56,443 nucleotides of DNA, from positions 1 to 56,443 of the forward strand of contig CAZJFH010000027.1 in assembly GCA_964545205.1 (NCBI GenBank), in the 5' to 3' direction. The notes beneath the pieces were generated by a model. The model ran no database searches and was not told the origin of the DNA. It saw nothing but the letters and a program-made list of their open reading frames with translations. Positions 35,379-43,689 of this stretch are shown here, piece by piece (within the stretch, counting starts at the first letter, position 1; every line of letters starts with the position of its first letter). The position numbers and the translations under genes are program-made. The DNA is from CAZJFH01 sp964545205. Its GTDB lineage: Bacteria; Pseudomonadota; Alphaproteobacteria; Rhodospirillales; Magnetospirillaceae.

Positions 35379-36107
35379 TTACCGCTCGTAGCGCACGTTC
35401 TCCCACATCCACTGCTGGGTCTGGGCGAGGCCGGCGAGGTCGGGGAAGATGACGCCGGAATTGATGCCGAGCCGGAACAGCTGGCGCTTGATGCGCAGGC
35501 GGGCCTCGGCGGTGGGGATCTCGATGACCACGACGCCGTTGACCGGCTGGAATGGGTCGGCCTGGATGGTGAACACCGTGCCCTGCGCCGCCATGCGGCG
35601 GTCGAAGATCGGCGGCACGTAGCGCTTCAGGTCGCCCTCGTAGAGCAGCGGGTCGGGCTGGCCGGCGAGGTCGGCGCGCGAGAGTTGGGAATCGCCTGAT
35701 TCCCGTGCCGGGCCGAACGAGTGCAGGTGCACCCAGGCCGGTTCGCGGCCCTCGTGGGCGACGGCGAAGAACAGGGCCACCAGCGGGTTCATGGTCCAGT
35801 CGAGCAGCCGCGTCGGCAGGCCGTAATGCTGGGCGAGCGCCAGCCATTCCCAGTCGTCGCGCGGCTCGTAGCTGGTGCATACCGGCGCCTGGCGGACGAA
35901 GTCCTCGATCAGCCCGCGCTCGTAGCCGGCGAAGTCGACCGGCGGCGGGACGGCGCAGCCGGAGCGGAAGCGCTCCCATGACCGCACGATGCACGGCCGC
36001 AGCTGCGTCTCGTCGTCGACGCCGCGGAAGATGACGGTGTTGTCGGCGAAGCCGTCGACGGCGTCGATGAACGCCGAGACCGCCTCCACGGAGATGCGCT
36101 CGTTCAC
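35379..36107 (-). CDS. FRG-domain protein
   Basis: A 242-residue protein with the FRG-domain pattern: IFRGVDDETQLRPCI near residue 27 (the F-R-G motif) and LAQHYGLPTRLLDWTMNPLVALFFAV near residue 88. The family is widespread, sometimes linked to defence or mobile elements, with no established enzyme activity. It begins at a GTG that overlaps the sppA stop (GTGA), so it appears translationally coupled to the signal peptide peptidase, an uncommon partner. The C-terminal third (ANSGVIFPDLAGLAQ-type pattern) is also conserved in FRG proteins. Confidence 0.85.
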   Translation of the reverse strand: MNERISVEAVSAFIDAVDGFADNTVIFRGVDDETQLRPCIVRSWERFRSGCAVPPPVDFAGYERGLIEDFVRQAPVCTSYEPRDDWEWLALAQHYGLPTRLLDWTMNPLVALFFAVAHEGREPAWVHLHSFGPARESGDSQLSRADLAGQPDPLLYEGDLKRYVPPIFDRRMAAQGTVFTIQADPFQPVNGVVVIEIPTAEARLRIKRQLFRLGINSGVIFPDLAGLAQTQQWMWENVRYER

Positions 36108-37882
36108 CGCTCCGAGGTGGGGACCGGCAGCGGCGCCCGCAACTCGCCCGAGCGGGCCTGCAGCATCTCCATTCGATGCAGCAGCGGCGCCGCGGTCTCG
36201 GCCAGCCGGACGACCGTGTCCGCCGCGTCGAGCAGCGCGGCGGCGCTCGGCAGCCGGCCCGTGCGCGCCGCCTCGACCAGCTCCGCCAGCGCGCCCTTCT
36301 GCTCGGGGAAGCGCACCAGCCGCAGCGGCGCGCCGGGCTTCAGGCCGGCTTCTTCGCGCACCGCCCGCAAGGCGGCGTGCCAGCCGCCGAGATCGTCGAC
36401 GAGACCGAGCCGCTTGGCGTCGGCGCCGGTCCAGATGCGGCCGCGGGCGGCGGCGTCGATGGCGGCGGCGTCGAGGCCCCGCGCCTTGGCCACCTTGCCG
36501 GTGAAGTCGTCGTAGACGCCGTCGAGGTAATGCTCCAGGCGCTGCCAGGCCTTGTCGCTGAACGGCTGGTTGGCGCTCCACATCGCGGCGTTCTCGCCGA
36601 CCTTGACCTGGTCCCAGTGGATGCCGAGCCGGTCCCAGAAGTCGCGCAGCACCAGCTTGCCGGCGAAGACGCCGATCGAGCCGGTGATGGTGCCGGGATT
36701 GGCCACGATGCGGTCGCCGGCCATGGCGATGAAGTAGCCGCCCGAGGCGGCGACCCCGCCCATCGAGACCACGACCGGCTTGCCGGCGGCGCGGGTCTGG
36801 TGCACGGCGCGCCAGATCGTGTCCGAGGCGACGTAGGACCCGCCGGGGCTGTCGATGCGCAGCAGCACCGCCTCGACCTCCTCGTCCTCGGCGGCGTCGC
36901 GCAACGCCTTGGACACCGTGTCGGCGGCAAGCACGACCCCGCCGAGCGGCCCGGCCTCGTCCTTGCTGGCGTGCACGGCGCCGCTGCCGTAGATCAGCGC
37001 GATCTTGGTCCCCTCGGCATTCCTGTCCCCCGCGCGCGGGAGGTAGGCGCCGGCGTCCATCGGCTCGGTGCCGCCGCCGATCATCGCCGCCTCGGCCTCG
37101 TCCCAATAGGCGAGGCGGTCGACCAGCTTGCGCTCCAGCGCTTCCGGGGCGGTCAGCGGCGCGATGTCCATGGCGGCACGCACGGCCTCGGCCGGGATGC
37201 GGCGGTCGGCGGCGACGGCCGCGCCGACCTGGTCGCTCCAGCTCGACAGCAGCGTCTGCAGGCTCTCGCGATTGGGTGCGCTGTAGCCCTTCTCGGTGAA
37301 GGTCTCGATCGCCGACTTGTATTCGTGACGGGCGCCGAACTGCGGCTCGATGCCCCATTCGTCGAGGGCGCCGCGCAGGAACGGCGCCTCGATCGCGAAC
37401 CCGGTCAGCCCGACCGTGCCCGACGGCTGCAGCCAGATCTCGCCGAATGCCGCGGCCAGGTAATAGGCGGCCGTGCCGTTGCCGGCGCCGCCGATGCTCT
37501 CGGAATAAACCGTCGCCGGCTTGCCCGACGCGCGGAAGGCCGCGACCGCCTCGCGCAGCTCCTGGGCGTGCGCCATCGACAGGCCCGGCGCGTTCATGCG
37601 CACCAGAAGTCCGGTGACCCGATCGTCGCCGGCCGCCGCCTCCATCGCCGACATCAGGTCGCGCAGGGGATAGGCGCCCTTCAGGCGCAAGGCGGCCAGG
37701 GGTCCCGAGGGCTCGGCCTCGGCCACGCCGCGGTCGAGATCGACCGTCAGCACGATCCGGTCCGCCATCTCGGGCGGCGCCGCATGCCGGACGATCAGCC
37801 AGGCGCCCGTTCCGAGCGCCAACAGCGTCGTCAGCCCCAGCAGCGCCAGCGACACCAGGACGAAGCGGCCGAACAGGCGCAT
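36104..37882 (-). CDS. sppA: Signal peptide peptidase SppA, 67-kDa type
   Basis: A 592-residue membrane protease with one N-terminal helix (about residues 4-30) and two tandem SppA domains. The catalytic lysine is expected in GARHEYKSAIETFTEKGYS of the first domain, and the nucleophile serine in MGGVAASGGYFIAMAGD of the second. It degrades leftover signal peptides at the inner membrane. Length fits the long form of E. coli type. AAGGAA precedes the ATG. An FRG-domain gene overlaps its end. Confidence 0.94.
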   Translation of the reverse strand: MRLFGRFVLVSLALLGLTTLLALGTGAWLIVRHAAPPEMADRIVLTVDLDRGVAEAEPSGPLAALRLKGAYPLRDLMSAMEAAAGDDRVTGLLVRMNAPGLSMAHAQELREAVAAFRASGKPATVYSESIGGAGNGTAAYYLAAAFGEIWLQPSGTVGLTGFAIEAPFLRGALDEWGIEPQFGARHEYKSAIETFTEKGYSAPNRESLQTLLSSWSDQVGAAVAADRRIPAEAVRAAMDIAPLTAPEALERKLVDRLAYWDEAEAAMIGGGTEPMDAGAYLPRAGDRNAEGTKIALIYGSGAVHASKDEAGPLGGVVLAADTVSKALRDAAEDEEVEAVLLRIDSPGGSYVASDTIWRAVHQTRAAGKPVVVSMGGVAASGGYFIAMAGDRIVANPGTITGSIGVFAGKLVLRDFWDRLGIHWDQVKVGENAAMWSANQPFSDKAWQRLEHYLDGVYDDFTGKVAKARGLDAAAIDAAARGRIWTGADAKRLGLVDDLGGWHAALRAVREEAGLKPGAPLRLVRFPEQKGALAELVEAARTGRLPSAAALLDAADTVVRLAETAAPLLHRMEMLQARSGELRAPLPVPTSER

Positions 37883-38051
37883 GTGTTTTCCTTCGTGGCA
37901 GGGGGAATGGCCTAGACCCTTATATCCTAGGGCGCCCCGCCGGAATCAACCATGCGGTGGAGAATTCGCGCCGGCTCGTGGCGACGGAGCGCGGGTCTCA
38001 AGACGCCTCGGGCGTCGTCACCGCCCCTGGAAAATGTGCCCGCCTTCGGCC

Positions 38052-38345
38052 TCACACCGCCGCCTGCAGCGGCACGATCTGGTTGCGGATGGCGCCGCGG
38101 CGGGCGCGGGCGCGCTCCATGTCGTAGGCGAGCTGAATCTCCAGCCAGAAACGGTCGGAGGTGCCGAAATAATGAGACAGACGCATCGCCGTGTCGATGC
38201 AAAGTCCGATCCGGCCGGCCAAGATGCCATTGATCCGCTTTAAAGGAATCCTGATCGCCTGCGACAGCTTCTTTGCGGAAATTCCCAATGGTTTCAGGAA
38301 TTCCTCGCGCAGGATTTCGCCTGGATGAAAAACCGGACGTTCCAT
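38052..38345 (-). CDS. higA: HigA-family antitoxin, apparently without HigB
   Basis: A 97-residue HTH protein starting MERPVFHPGEILREEFLKPL, the HigA/VapI signature, then LSQAIRIPLKRINGILAG and the DTAMRLSHYFGTSDRFWLEI block. HigA antitoxins repress and neutralise the HigB ribosome-dependent nuclease. HigB is normally encoded directly upstream; here only 86 bases separate HigA from the rhodanese gene, and nothing HigB-like is present on either side. It may be a solitary regulator or the remnant of a toxin-antitoxin module. GGGAGGGG precedes the ATG. Confidence 0.88.
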   Translation of the reverse strand: MERPVFHPGEILREEFLKPLGISAKKLSQAIRIPLKRINGILAGRIGLCIDTAMRLSHYFGTSDRFWLEIQLAYDMERARARRGAIRNQIVPLQAAV

Positions 38346-38431
38346 GGCGCCCCTCCCTCTCGGTGACGGCGAGAAGGTGTCGCGAATCCTTGCCCAAGAC
38401 AACGATGCGTCGGTGATAACCCGATCGGAAA

Positions 38432-38767
38432 TCAGTCGGTGGTCAAGACCGGCAGCCCGGCGTCCTTCCAGGCGTTCAAGCCACCCTTCAGGTGAACCGC
38501 CACCGGCCGGCCGGCGCGCAGCACCCTTTGCGCGACCGCCGCCGAGCGCACGCCGCCGAGGCACATCAGGATGGTCTTCTTGCCCTCGACCTGCGGCAAC
38601 TGCTCGACCTCGAATTCGGACATCGGCAGCAGCAGCGCGCCGTCGACGCGCTCCTCGGCGAATTCCTCCTCCTCGCGGACGTCGACCAGCACCGCCTCGC
38701 CCGAGCGCACCATCGCATCGACGACGATCGGCTCGAGTTCAACGATATCCTGGTGGAGAATGCTCAT
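38432..38767 (-). CDS. Single-domain rhodanese-like protein
   Basis: A 111-residue protein with the rhodanese pattern VLVDVREEEEFAEERVDGAL and active-site loop LMCLGGVRSAAVAQ, the cysteine being the persulfide carrier, and the end GGLNAWKDAGLPV. It is a sulfurtransferase and could link with the persulfide and dsr sulfur metabolism elsewhere in the window, though it is not in an operon with them. The frame opens to an ATG at 38812, but the ATG at 38767 fits the domain start better. Confidence 0.88.
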   Translation of the reverse strand: MSILHQDIVELEPIVVDAMVRSGEAVLVDVREEEEFAEERVDGALLLPMSEFEVEQLPQVEGKKTILMCLGGVRSAAVAQRVLRAGRPVAVHLKGGLNAWKDAGLPVLTTD

Positions 38768-38901
38768 GGCGCCATGCCCTTTCCTGCCTGATCCTGTGAA
38801 TTGCACAGGCAAGAAAGATGTATGGCATCCATGTGCCGGAATTCAACATCAAAAATTTATGTGAAATGGCATTGCGCGCCTAAATCACACTAACACAGAT
38901 G
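38768..38901. other. AT-rich intergenic spacer
   Basis: This 134-base spacer is much richer in A and T than its surroundings (for example ACATCAAAAATTTATGTG near 38846) and sits upstream of the rhodanese gene and downstream of the AhpD-like gene. It most likely holds the rhodanese promoter; no clear pair of sigma-70 hexamers was found. No gene is seen in it. Confidence 0.4.
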
Positions 38902-39474
38902 TTATCTGTTGCGGGCGTGGTACTCGGGGTTGGGCATCATGTCGAGGCCGTGGGCCATCCGGTTGGTGTAGTTGAAGAAGCCGACGGTGTCGCAGATGTC
39001 GAAGATGTCCTCGTCGCCGAAGCCGACGTCGCGCAGGCTCTGGCGGTCGGCCTCGCCGATCGCGTTCGGGGTCTCGGTCAGCTTCCAGGCGAAGTCGAGC
39101 ATCGTGCGGTGGCGCGGGCTGAGCTCGGCGACGCGGTAGTTCATCACCATCATCTCGCCGAGCTGCGGATCGCCCGACAGCTCGCGCACCGTCTGTCCGT
39201 GCGCGACCAGGCAGTAGTAGCAGCGGTTCACCGACGACACGACGACGGCGATCATCTCGCGCTCGAGCTTGCTCAGGCCCGACTCGGCCAGCATCAGCTC
39301 GTTGTAGAATCGCGAAAAGGTGCGGAACTTGTTGGGCCGCTTGGTATAGGCCTGCAGCACGTAGGGCACCAGGCCCAGCTTCTCGTCGCATTTGTCGAAG
39401 TAGCTCTTGATGTCGTCGTCCAGCGTCTCGCGCTCGGGCAGCGGCATGCGGATGATGTGATCGGGCTGGGGCAT
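38902..39474 (-). CDS. AhpD-like carboxymuconolactone decarboxylase-family peroxidase-related protein
   Basis: A 190-residue protein with the AhpD/CMD redox motif NRCYYCLVAHG near residue 83: a CxxC pair and a nearby histidine. It is of the peroxidase-related subfamily (uncharacterised PA0269/AhpD-like), with the C-terminal DICDTVGFFNYTNRMAHGLD segment. Likely an alkylhydroperoxidase or thiol-disulfide enzyme of the cytoplasm. A strong GGAGG precedes the ATG. It is divergent from the two-domain kinase gene. Confidence 0.88.
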   Translation of the reverse strand: MPQPDHIIRMPLPERETLDDDIKSYFDKCDEKLGLVPYVLQAYTKRPNKFRTFSRFYNELMLAESGLSKLEREMIAVVVSSVNRCYYCLVAHGQTVRELSGDPQLGEMMVMNYRVAELSPRHRTMLDFAWKLTETPNAIGEADRQSLRDVGFGDEDIFDICDTVGFFNYTNRMAHGLDMMPNPEYHARNR

Positions 39475-39596
39475 GGTTTCCTCCTTCTCTTGGCCTGGGA
39501 CCAGGGAACCACAGCCGCGCCGTTCGGGGAAGCGGGCGCCGGTGGCGCGTCGCCGCGAATCGCGATACCCTGCCGGCGACCGCAGGGAGGCAGGCG

Positions 39597-41102
39597 ATGG
39601 ATCCGCACGGGCAGCGCGCCGTTTTGGATTTTCTGGCGACGCCGGCCGCCTTCGCGGCGGCGGCCTCCGAGCCGGTCGAGCGCATCGACACCCACATCTC
39701 GGCGGTGTTCCTGTGCGGCGAGCGGGTCTTCAAGCTGAAGAAGGCCGTGCGCATGCCGTTTCTCGATTTCACCGGCCTGGAGGCGCGCCGCCGCGCCTGC
39801 CATGACGAGGTCGCGCTGAACCGCCGCACGGCGCCCGATCTTTATCTCGGCGTGTCCAGCATCAACCGCGGCGCCGACGGCGCGCTGCGGGTCGACGGCG
39901 ACGGGCCGGCGGTCGACTGGCTGGTCGTGATGCGCCGCTTCCCGCAGGACGACCTGTTCGACCGCATGCTGGCGGCCGGCCGTCTCGATCGCGGCCTGAT
40001 GGCCGAGCTCGCCGAGGTGGTGGCCGGCTTCCATCGCGACGCCGAGCGCACGCCGCATCTCGGCGGCCGCCGCAACATGGCGTGGACGATCGCCAACAAC
40101 GCCGAATGCATGGCGCGCCACCCCGCCGCGATCGCTCCCGAGGCGGCGGCGGCCCTCGCGCGCGACGGCCGCAGGGCGCTCGACGACGTCGCCGACCTGC
40201 TGGAGCGCCGGCGCGCCGAGGGTTTCGTGCGCCGCTGCCACGGCGACCTGCACCTGCGCAACATCTGCCTGCTCGACGGTCGGCCGACGCCGTTCGACGC
40301 CATCGAGTTCGACGAGCGCATCGCCTGCATCGACGTCCTCTACGACCTCGCGTTCCTGTTGATGGACCTCGACCACCGCGGCGAGCGCGGCCTCGCCGGC
40401 CAGGTCTTCAACCACTACCTCCAGCTCACCGGCGACCTCGGCGCGCTGCCGGCGCTGCCGCTGTTCCTGGCCTGCCGCGCCGGCATCCGCGCCCATGTCG
40501 CGGCGGCGATGGGCGCCGCCGGCGAGGCCCGCGGCTACATGGACGCCGCCGCCGCCTATCTGCGGCCGGCGCCGCCGCGGCTGGTCGCGGTCGGCGGGCT
40601 GTCGGGCAGCGGCAAGTCGCGCATGGGCCGCGACGTGGCGCCCTATCTCGGCCGGGCGCCGGGCGCGGTGGTGGTGCGCTCGGACGTGCTGCGCAAGCGG
40701 CTGTGCGGCCTCGACATGCACACCCGCCTCGGCCCCGAGGGCTATGGCCCCGAGATGACCGAGCGCACCTACGAAGCGCTCTACGACGAGGTCGCGGCGG
40801 TGCTGCGCTCCGGCCAGTCGGCGGTCGCCGACGCCGTGTTCGCCCGACCCGAGCAGCGCGACGCGATCGCGGCGGTGGCGCGGCGCCTGGGCGTGCCGTT
40901 CGACGGCCTTTGGCTGGAGGCCGCGCCCGAGGTGATGGCGCGGCGCATCGAGAGCCGCGGTCGCAACGCCTCCGACGCCACCGTCGAGGTGCTGGCGCGC
41001 CAGCTCGAATACGACCTCGGCGACATCGCCTGGCGACGCTTCGATACCGGCGTCAGCAAGGACGAGAGCCTGCGCCGGGTGCGGGAGGCATTGGCGGCAT
41101 GA
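39597..41102 (+). CDS. Two-domain protein: APH-like kinase plus P-loop kinase
   Basis: A 501-residue fusion. Residues 1-320 resemble aminoglycoside phosphotransferase-like kinases (CHGDLHLRNICLLDG with the catalytic HGD near residue 217, and DAIEFDERIACIDVLYDLAF). Residues 330-500 are a separate P-loop kinase with Walker A VGGLSGSGKSRMG near residue 334 and a zeta-toxin/AAA-33-like fold. Such fusions are widespread in proteobacteria; the substrates are unknown and antibiotic resistance is not implied. GGAGG precedes the ATG. It is followed by the universal stress gene on the same strand. Confidence 0.86.
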   Translation: MDPHGQRAVLDFLATPAAFAAAASEPVERIDTHISAVFLCGERVFKLKKAVRMPFLDFTGLEARRRACHDEVALNRRTAPDLYLGVSSINRGADGALRVDGDGPAVDWLVVMRRFPQDDLFDRMLAAGRLDRGLMAELAEVVAGFHRDAERTPHLGGRRNMAWTIANNAECMARHPAAIAPEAAAALARDGRRALDDVADLLERRRAEGFVRRCHGDLHLRNICLLDGRPTPFDAIEFDERIACIDVLYDLAFLLMDLDHRGERGLAGQVFNHYLQLTGDLGALPALPLFLACRAGIRAHVAAAMGAAGEARGYMDAAAAYLRPAPPRLVAVGGLSGSGKSRMGRDVAPYLGRAPGAVVVRSDVLRKRLCGLDMHTRLGPEGYGPEMTERTYEALYDEVAAVLRSGQSAVADAVFARPEQRDAIAAVARRLGVPFDGLWLEAAPEVMARRIESRGRNASDATVEVLARQLEYDLGDIAWRRFDTGVSKDESLRRVREALAA

Positions 41103-41185
41103 TCGGGAAGCCGATTCCCAATCGCGCGGCGGCGGCGCATACTGTTGTTCAACGACAGCTTCATCCTGCCTAGTGGAGGGCGGCC

Positions 41186-42061
41186 ATGCCGGAAATCAAA
41201 TCCATCCTGGTCGCGGTCAGCGACGAAGACGCCAGCCGCCCGGCCCTCGATCTCGGCCTGCAGGTCGGGCGCCGGCTGGGGGCCCACGTCCAGGCCATGC
41301 ACGTCCGCACCGATCCCAGCAACGCCGTGCCGCTGGTCGGCGAGGGCATGTCGGGCGTCATGGTCGAGGAGATGATCAACGCCGCCGAGCAGCAGGCGAC
41401 CGAGCGCGCCGCCGCCGCGCGGGCGCTGTTCGACCGCCGCCGCGCCGAGCTCGACGCGCCGCTGTCGGTGGCCGGCGCCGGCGAGAGCGGCGGCTTCAGC
41501 GTCGCCTGGCGCGAGGAGACCGGCCGCGAGGAGGATCTGGTCGCCCGCTGCGCGCGGCTGCACGACCTCGTGGTGGTCGGCCGCCCGGTCCCGGACAACG
41601 AGCTGCCCTCGGTGATGACCCTGAACGCGGCGCTGATGGAAGGCGGCCGGCCGCTGCTGGTGGCGCCGCCCGACGCGATCGAGCATTTCGGCCGCACCAT
41701 CGCGGTGGCGTGGAACGGCAGCGCCGAGGCGGCGCGGGCGATGGGCTGCGCGATGCAGTTCCTGCGCCAGGCCGACCAGGTGCTCGTGCTCTCGGCGCAG
41801 GACCAGTCGGCCGACCCCGTGCTGGCGCCGGCCGAGGCGGCGGCCTATCTGGCCCGCCACGGGGTCAGCGCCGAGGTCCGCGGCTTCCAGTCCGGCTCCT
41901 CGCATGTCGGCGAGGCGCTGGATGCCGAGCTGCGGGCGGTCGGCGCCGACATGCTGGTCATGGGGGCCTACACCCACAGCCGGCTGCGCCAGCTCATCCT
42001 CGGCGGCGTGACGCGGCACATGCTGCACCACGCCGCCATACCGGTGTTCATGACCCACTAG
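41186..42061 (+). CDS. Tandem-domain universal stress protein
   Basis: A 291-residue protein with two UspA domains. The first begins KSILVAVSDEDASRPALDLG; the second begins TIAVAWNGSAEAARAMGCAM near residue 171, with the C-terminal nucleotide-type motif MGAYTHSRLRQLILGGVTRHMLHHAAIPV. Tandem Usp proteins are common in alphaproteobacteria and are linked to redox or nutrient stress. GGAGGG precedes the ATG. The gene follows the kinase fusion by 83 bases and ends one base before the stop of the convergent orf213 (42063). Confidence 0.92.
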   Translation: MPEIKSILVAVSDEDASRPALDLGLQVGRRLGAHVQAMHVRTDPSNAVPLVGEGMSGVMVEEMINAAEQQATERAAAARALFDRRRAELDAPLSVAGAGESGGFSVAWREETGREEDLVARCARLHDLVVVGRPVPDNELPSVMTLNAALMEGGRPLLVAPPDAIEHFGRTIAVAWNGSAEAARAMGCAMQFLRQADQVLVLSAQDQSADPVLAPAEAAAYLARHGVSAEVRGFQSGSSHVGEALDAELRAVGADMLVMGAYTHSRLRQLILGGVTRHMLHHAAIPVFMTH

Positions 42062-42062
42062 C

Positions 42063-42704
42063 TCAGGCGCTCGCCGCCTGCTGCCGCGGCGCCGGAATGG
42101 CGCGGGCCAGCCGGCGCACGACCGCGCGCGGCGGCGCGACGGCGAAGTCGCCGTGGGCGAGGCCGTAGCCGTCGTCGCTGGGCTCGCCGTTGGGCATCAG
42201 CCCGAGCCGGGTGATCTCCTCCAGCTCCGCCGTTCGCCGCAGCCAGCGCACGCCGGCCGGCGACAGCCCCGCCTCGGCGGCGGCGGCGATCATGCGGTGG
42301 AGCTGGCGCAACGGCACCTCCAGCCGCTCCAGCGGCAGGCCGGCGAGCCGGTGCAGCACGCCCGCCGCCGCCGCGACAAGGGCGCGCAGCACATGGCTGC
42401 AGTCCCGATCCGCCTGCAGGCCGAGCACGGCGGCGGCGGTGTCGGCCGCGGTCCAGGCGGCGCCGTCCCAGCCCAGGGCGCGCAGATGCTCGCGGGATTT
42501 CGCCACGGCGCCGGCGGCGGTGTCGGCGGCGACGGCGATGTCGACGCCGGCCGGCTCGATGCCGTCGCAGGCGGCGCGGCGCAGCATGCGGCAGCGGCCG
42601 TGCAGGTACCAGACCAGCCGCCCCGACGGCGCGACCAGCAGGGCGGTGCAGCCGTCGCCGGCGTGGTGGGCGATGATGTTGAGTTCGAACGGACGCGCGG
42701 CCAT
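42063..42704 (-). CDS. Unrecognised protein downstream of luxI (213 aa)
   Basis: A 213-residue, alanine- and arginine-rich soluble protein starting MAARPFELNIIAHHAGDGCTAL. No membrane helix or signal peptide, four cysteines. No family recognised. It is the third gene after luxI on the minus strand, four bases behind the 71-residue gene, with GGGAG before its ATG, so it belongs to the luxI transcript. The context suggests a quorum-linked role, but the sequence does not say which. Base composition is like its neighbours, so recent transfer is not indicated. Confidence 0.72.
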   Translation of the reverse strand: MAARPFELNIIAHHAGDGCTALLVAPSGRLVWYLHGRCRMLRRAACDGIEPAGVDIAVAADTAAGAVAKSREHLRALGWDGAAWTAADTAAAVLGLQADRDCSHVLRALVAAAAGVLHRLAGLPLERLEVPLRQLHRMIAAAAEAGLSPAGVRWLRRTAELEEITRLGLMPNGEPSDDGYGLAHGDFAVAPPRAVVRRLARAIPAPRQQAASA

Positions 42705-42708
42705 GGCC

Positions 42709-42924
42709 TTACTCCCTGCCGGACGGGAACGGAATGACGCGGCCGCGCGCCCCGGTGGCGATCTCGCGCGCCGCCTCCGAGGCGGCGCCGATCAGATGCG
42801 CGACCAGCCGCAGGTCCATGGCCATCGCTTCGCGGTACAGGTATTCCAGGCTCTGGTGCAACGCCAGGGCCGGATCGCCCTCGCGCAGGGTCGCGGGACT
42901 GGTGCTGGTGGTGGTGTCGTTCAT
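42709..42924 (-). CDS. Unrecognised small protein directly after luxI (71 aa)
   Basis: A 71-residue protein with a threonine-rich start, one central helical region (ALALHQSLEYLYREAMAMDL) and the end GRVIPFPSGRE. No family recognised. It begins ten bases after the luxI stop with GAGGAGG upstream of its ATG, the best ribosome binding site in the neighbourhood, and is followed after four bases by the 213-residue gene. A short helical protein in this place could act on LuxR or LuxI, but that is guesswork from position. Confidence 0.7.
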   Translation of the reverse strand: MNDTTTSTSPATLREGDPALALHQSLEYLYREAMAMDLRLVAHLIGAASEAAREIATGARGRVIPFPSGRE

Positions 42925-42934
42925 GGCGGCCTCC

Positions 42935-43576
42935 TCAGGCGGCGCGGTCGATGCGGCGCCAGGGGCTGACGCGGACCAGCGAGTCCTCCATGCCGACCGC
43001 GGCGCGGATCGTATCGAGCGCCGCCCGGGTCATCTCGAAACGGCCGGCGACGGCGATGGTGTTGCCGATGCGCTTGCGCCCGCTCGACCACGCCGGCTCG
43101 CAGCCGACGCGCTTGAGCAGCTTGGCGATGCGGATGTCGTAGACGGTCCACATCTCGCGGATGCCCATGTGCAGCGCGTGCTCGTACAGGGCGCAGAACA
43201 GGGTCCCGGTCACGGCGTTGACCGAATACAGGCCGTCGTTCTCGCGCACCGGGCAGTCGACGGCGAAGCGCGAGCACTCCCAGACGTCCTCGGCCCGCGG
43301 CGCCGGCTGGCCTTCCAGCAGGTCGGCGAAGACGTCGTGCAGCATGTAGTCGCCGGTGGTCGGCAGCAGGCGCCAGCAGCCGTAGACCGCCTCGGCGTCG
43401 CGGCAGACGATGTAGGTGGGGTCGCAGAGGTCGAACTCGTCGAACTCCATGCCGTTGACCGACGTGACGTCCCAGTTCATGCGCTCGCGGAACACGCGGT
43501 GACGCAGGCGATGCATGTCGTCGAGCACCGGCATGTACTGGTGCGCGACTTCCGGGGTGATGATGTCGATGAACAT
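42935..43576 (-). CDS. luxI: Acyl-homoserine-lactone synthase
   Basis: A 213-residue LuxI-type synthase. The family's conserved residues are visible: R25 and F29 in RLRHRVFRERMNW, W35, D46 and D49 in FDEFD, R69 in GCWRLLPT, E100 and R103 in WECSRFAV. These form the SAM and acyl-ACP binding core that makes acyl-homoserine-lactone signals. The acyl chain cannot be predicted. GGGGAGAGG precedes the ATG. The gene follows luxR on the same strand and is followed closely by two unrecognised genes. A dyad near 43660 may control it. Confidence 0.95.
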   Translation of the reverse strand: MFIDIITPEVAHQYMPVLDDMHRLRHRVFRERMNWDVTSVNGMEFDEFDLCDPTYIVCRDAEAVYGCWRLLPTTGDYMLHDVFADLLEGQPAPRAEDVWECSRFAVDCPVRENDGLYSVNAVTGTLFCALYEHALHMGIREMWTVYDIRIAKLLKRVGCEPAWSSGRKRIGNTIAVAGRFEMTRAALDTIRAAVGMEDSLVRVSPWRRIDRAA

Positions 43577-43659
43577 GGGCCTCTCCCCTCGATGGCGATT
43601 TTCTAAGAGCCATTGAGCGGAAAAGTCGGCCGGCCGGGTATCCTAAGGCCTTGGAATTG

Positions 43660-43674
43660 ACAAGCCAGTCTTGT
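43660..43674. promoter_or_regulatory. Candidate LuxR-type operator dyad upstream of luxI
   Basis: ACAAG (43660-43664), five bases, CTTGT (43670-43674) is a perfect inverted repeat in the 113-base gap between luxR and luxI, about 84 bases before the luxI start. It is shorter than a classical 20-base lux box, so its identification as one is uncertain, but position and symmetry suit an activator or repressor site. On the minus strand TTGTCA overlaps it as a possible minus-35 element; no well-spaced minus-10 was found. Confidence 0.4.
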
Positions 43675-43689
43675 TGTGATCTGACACGT

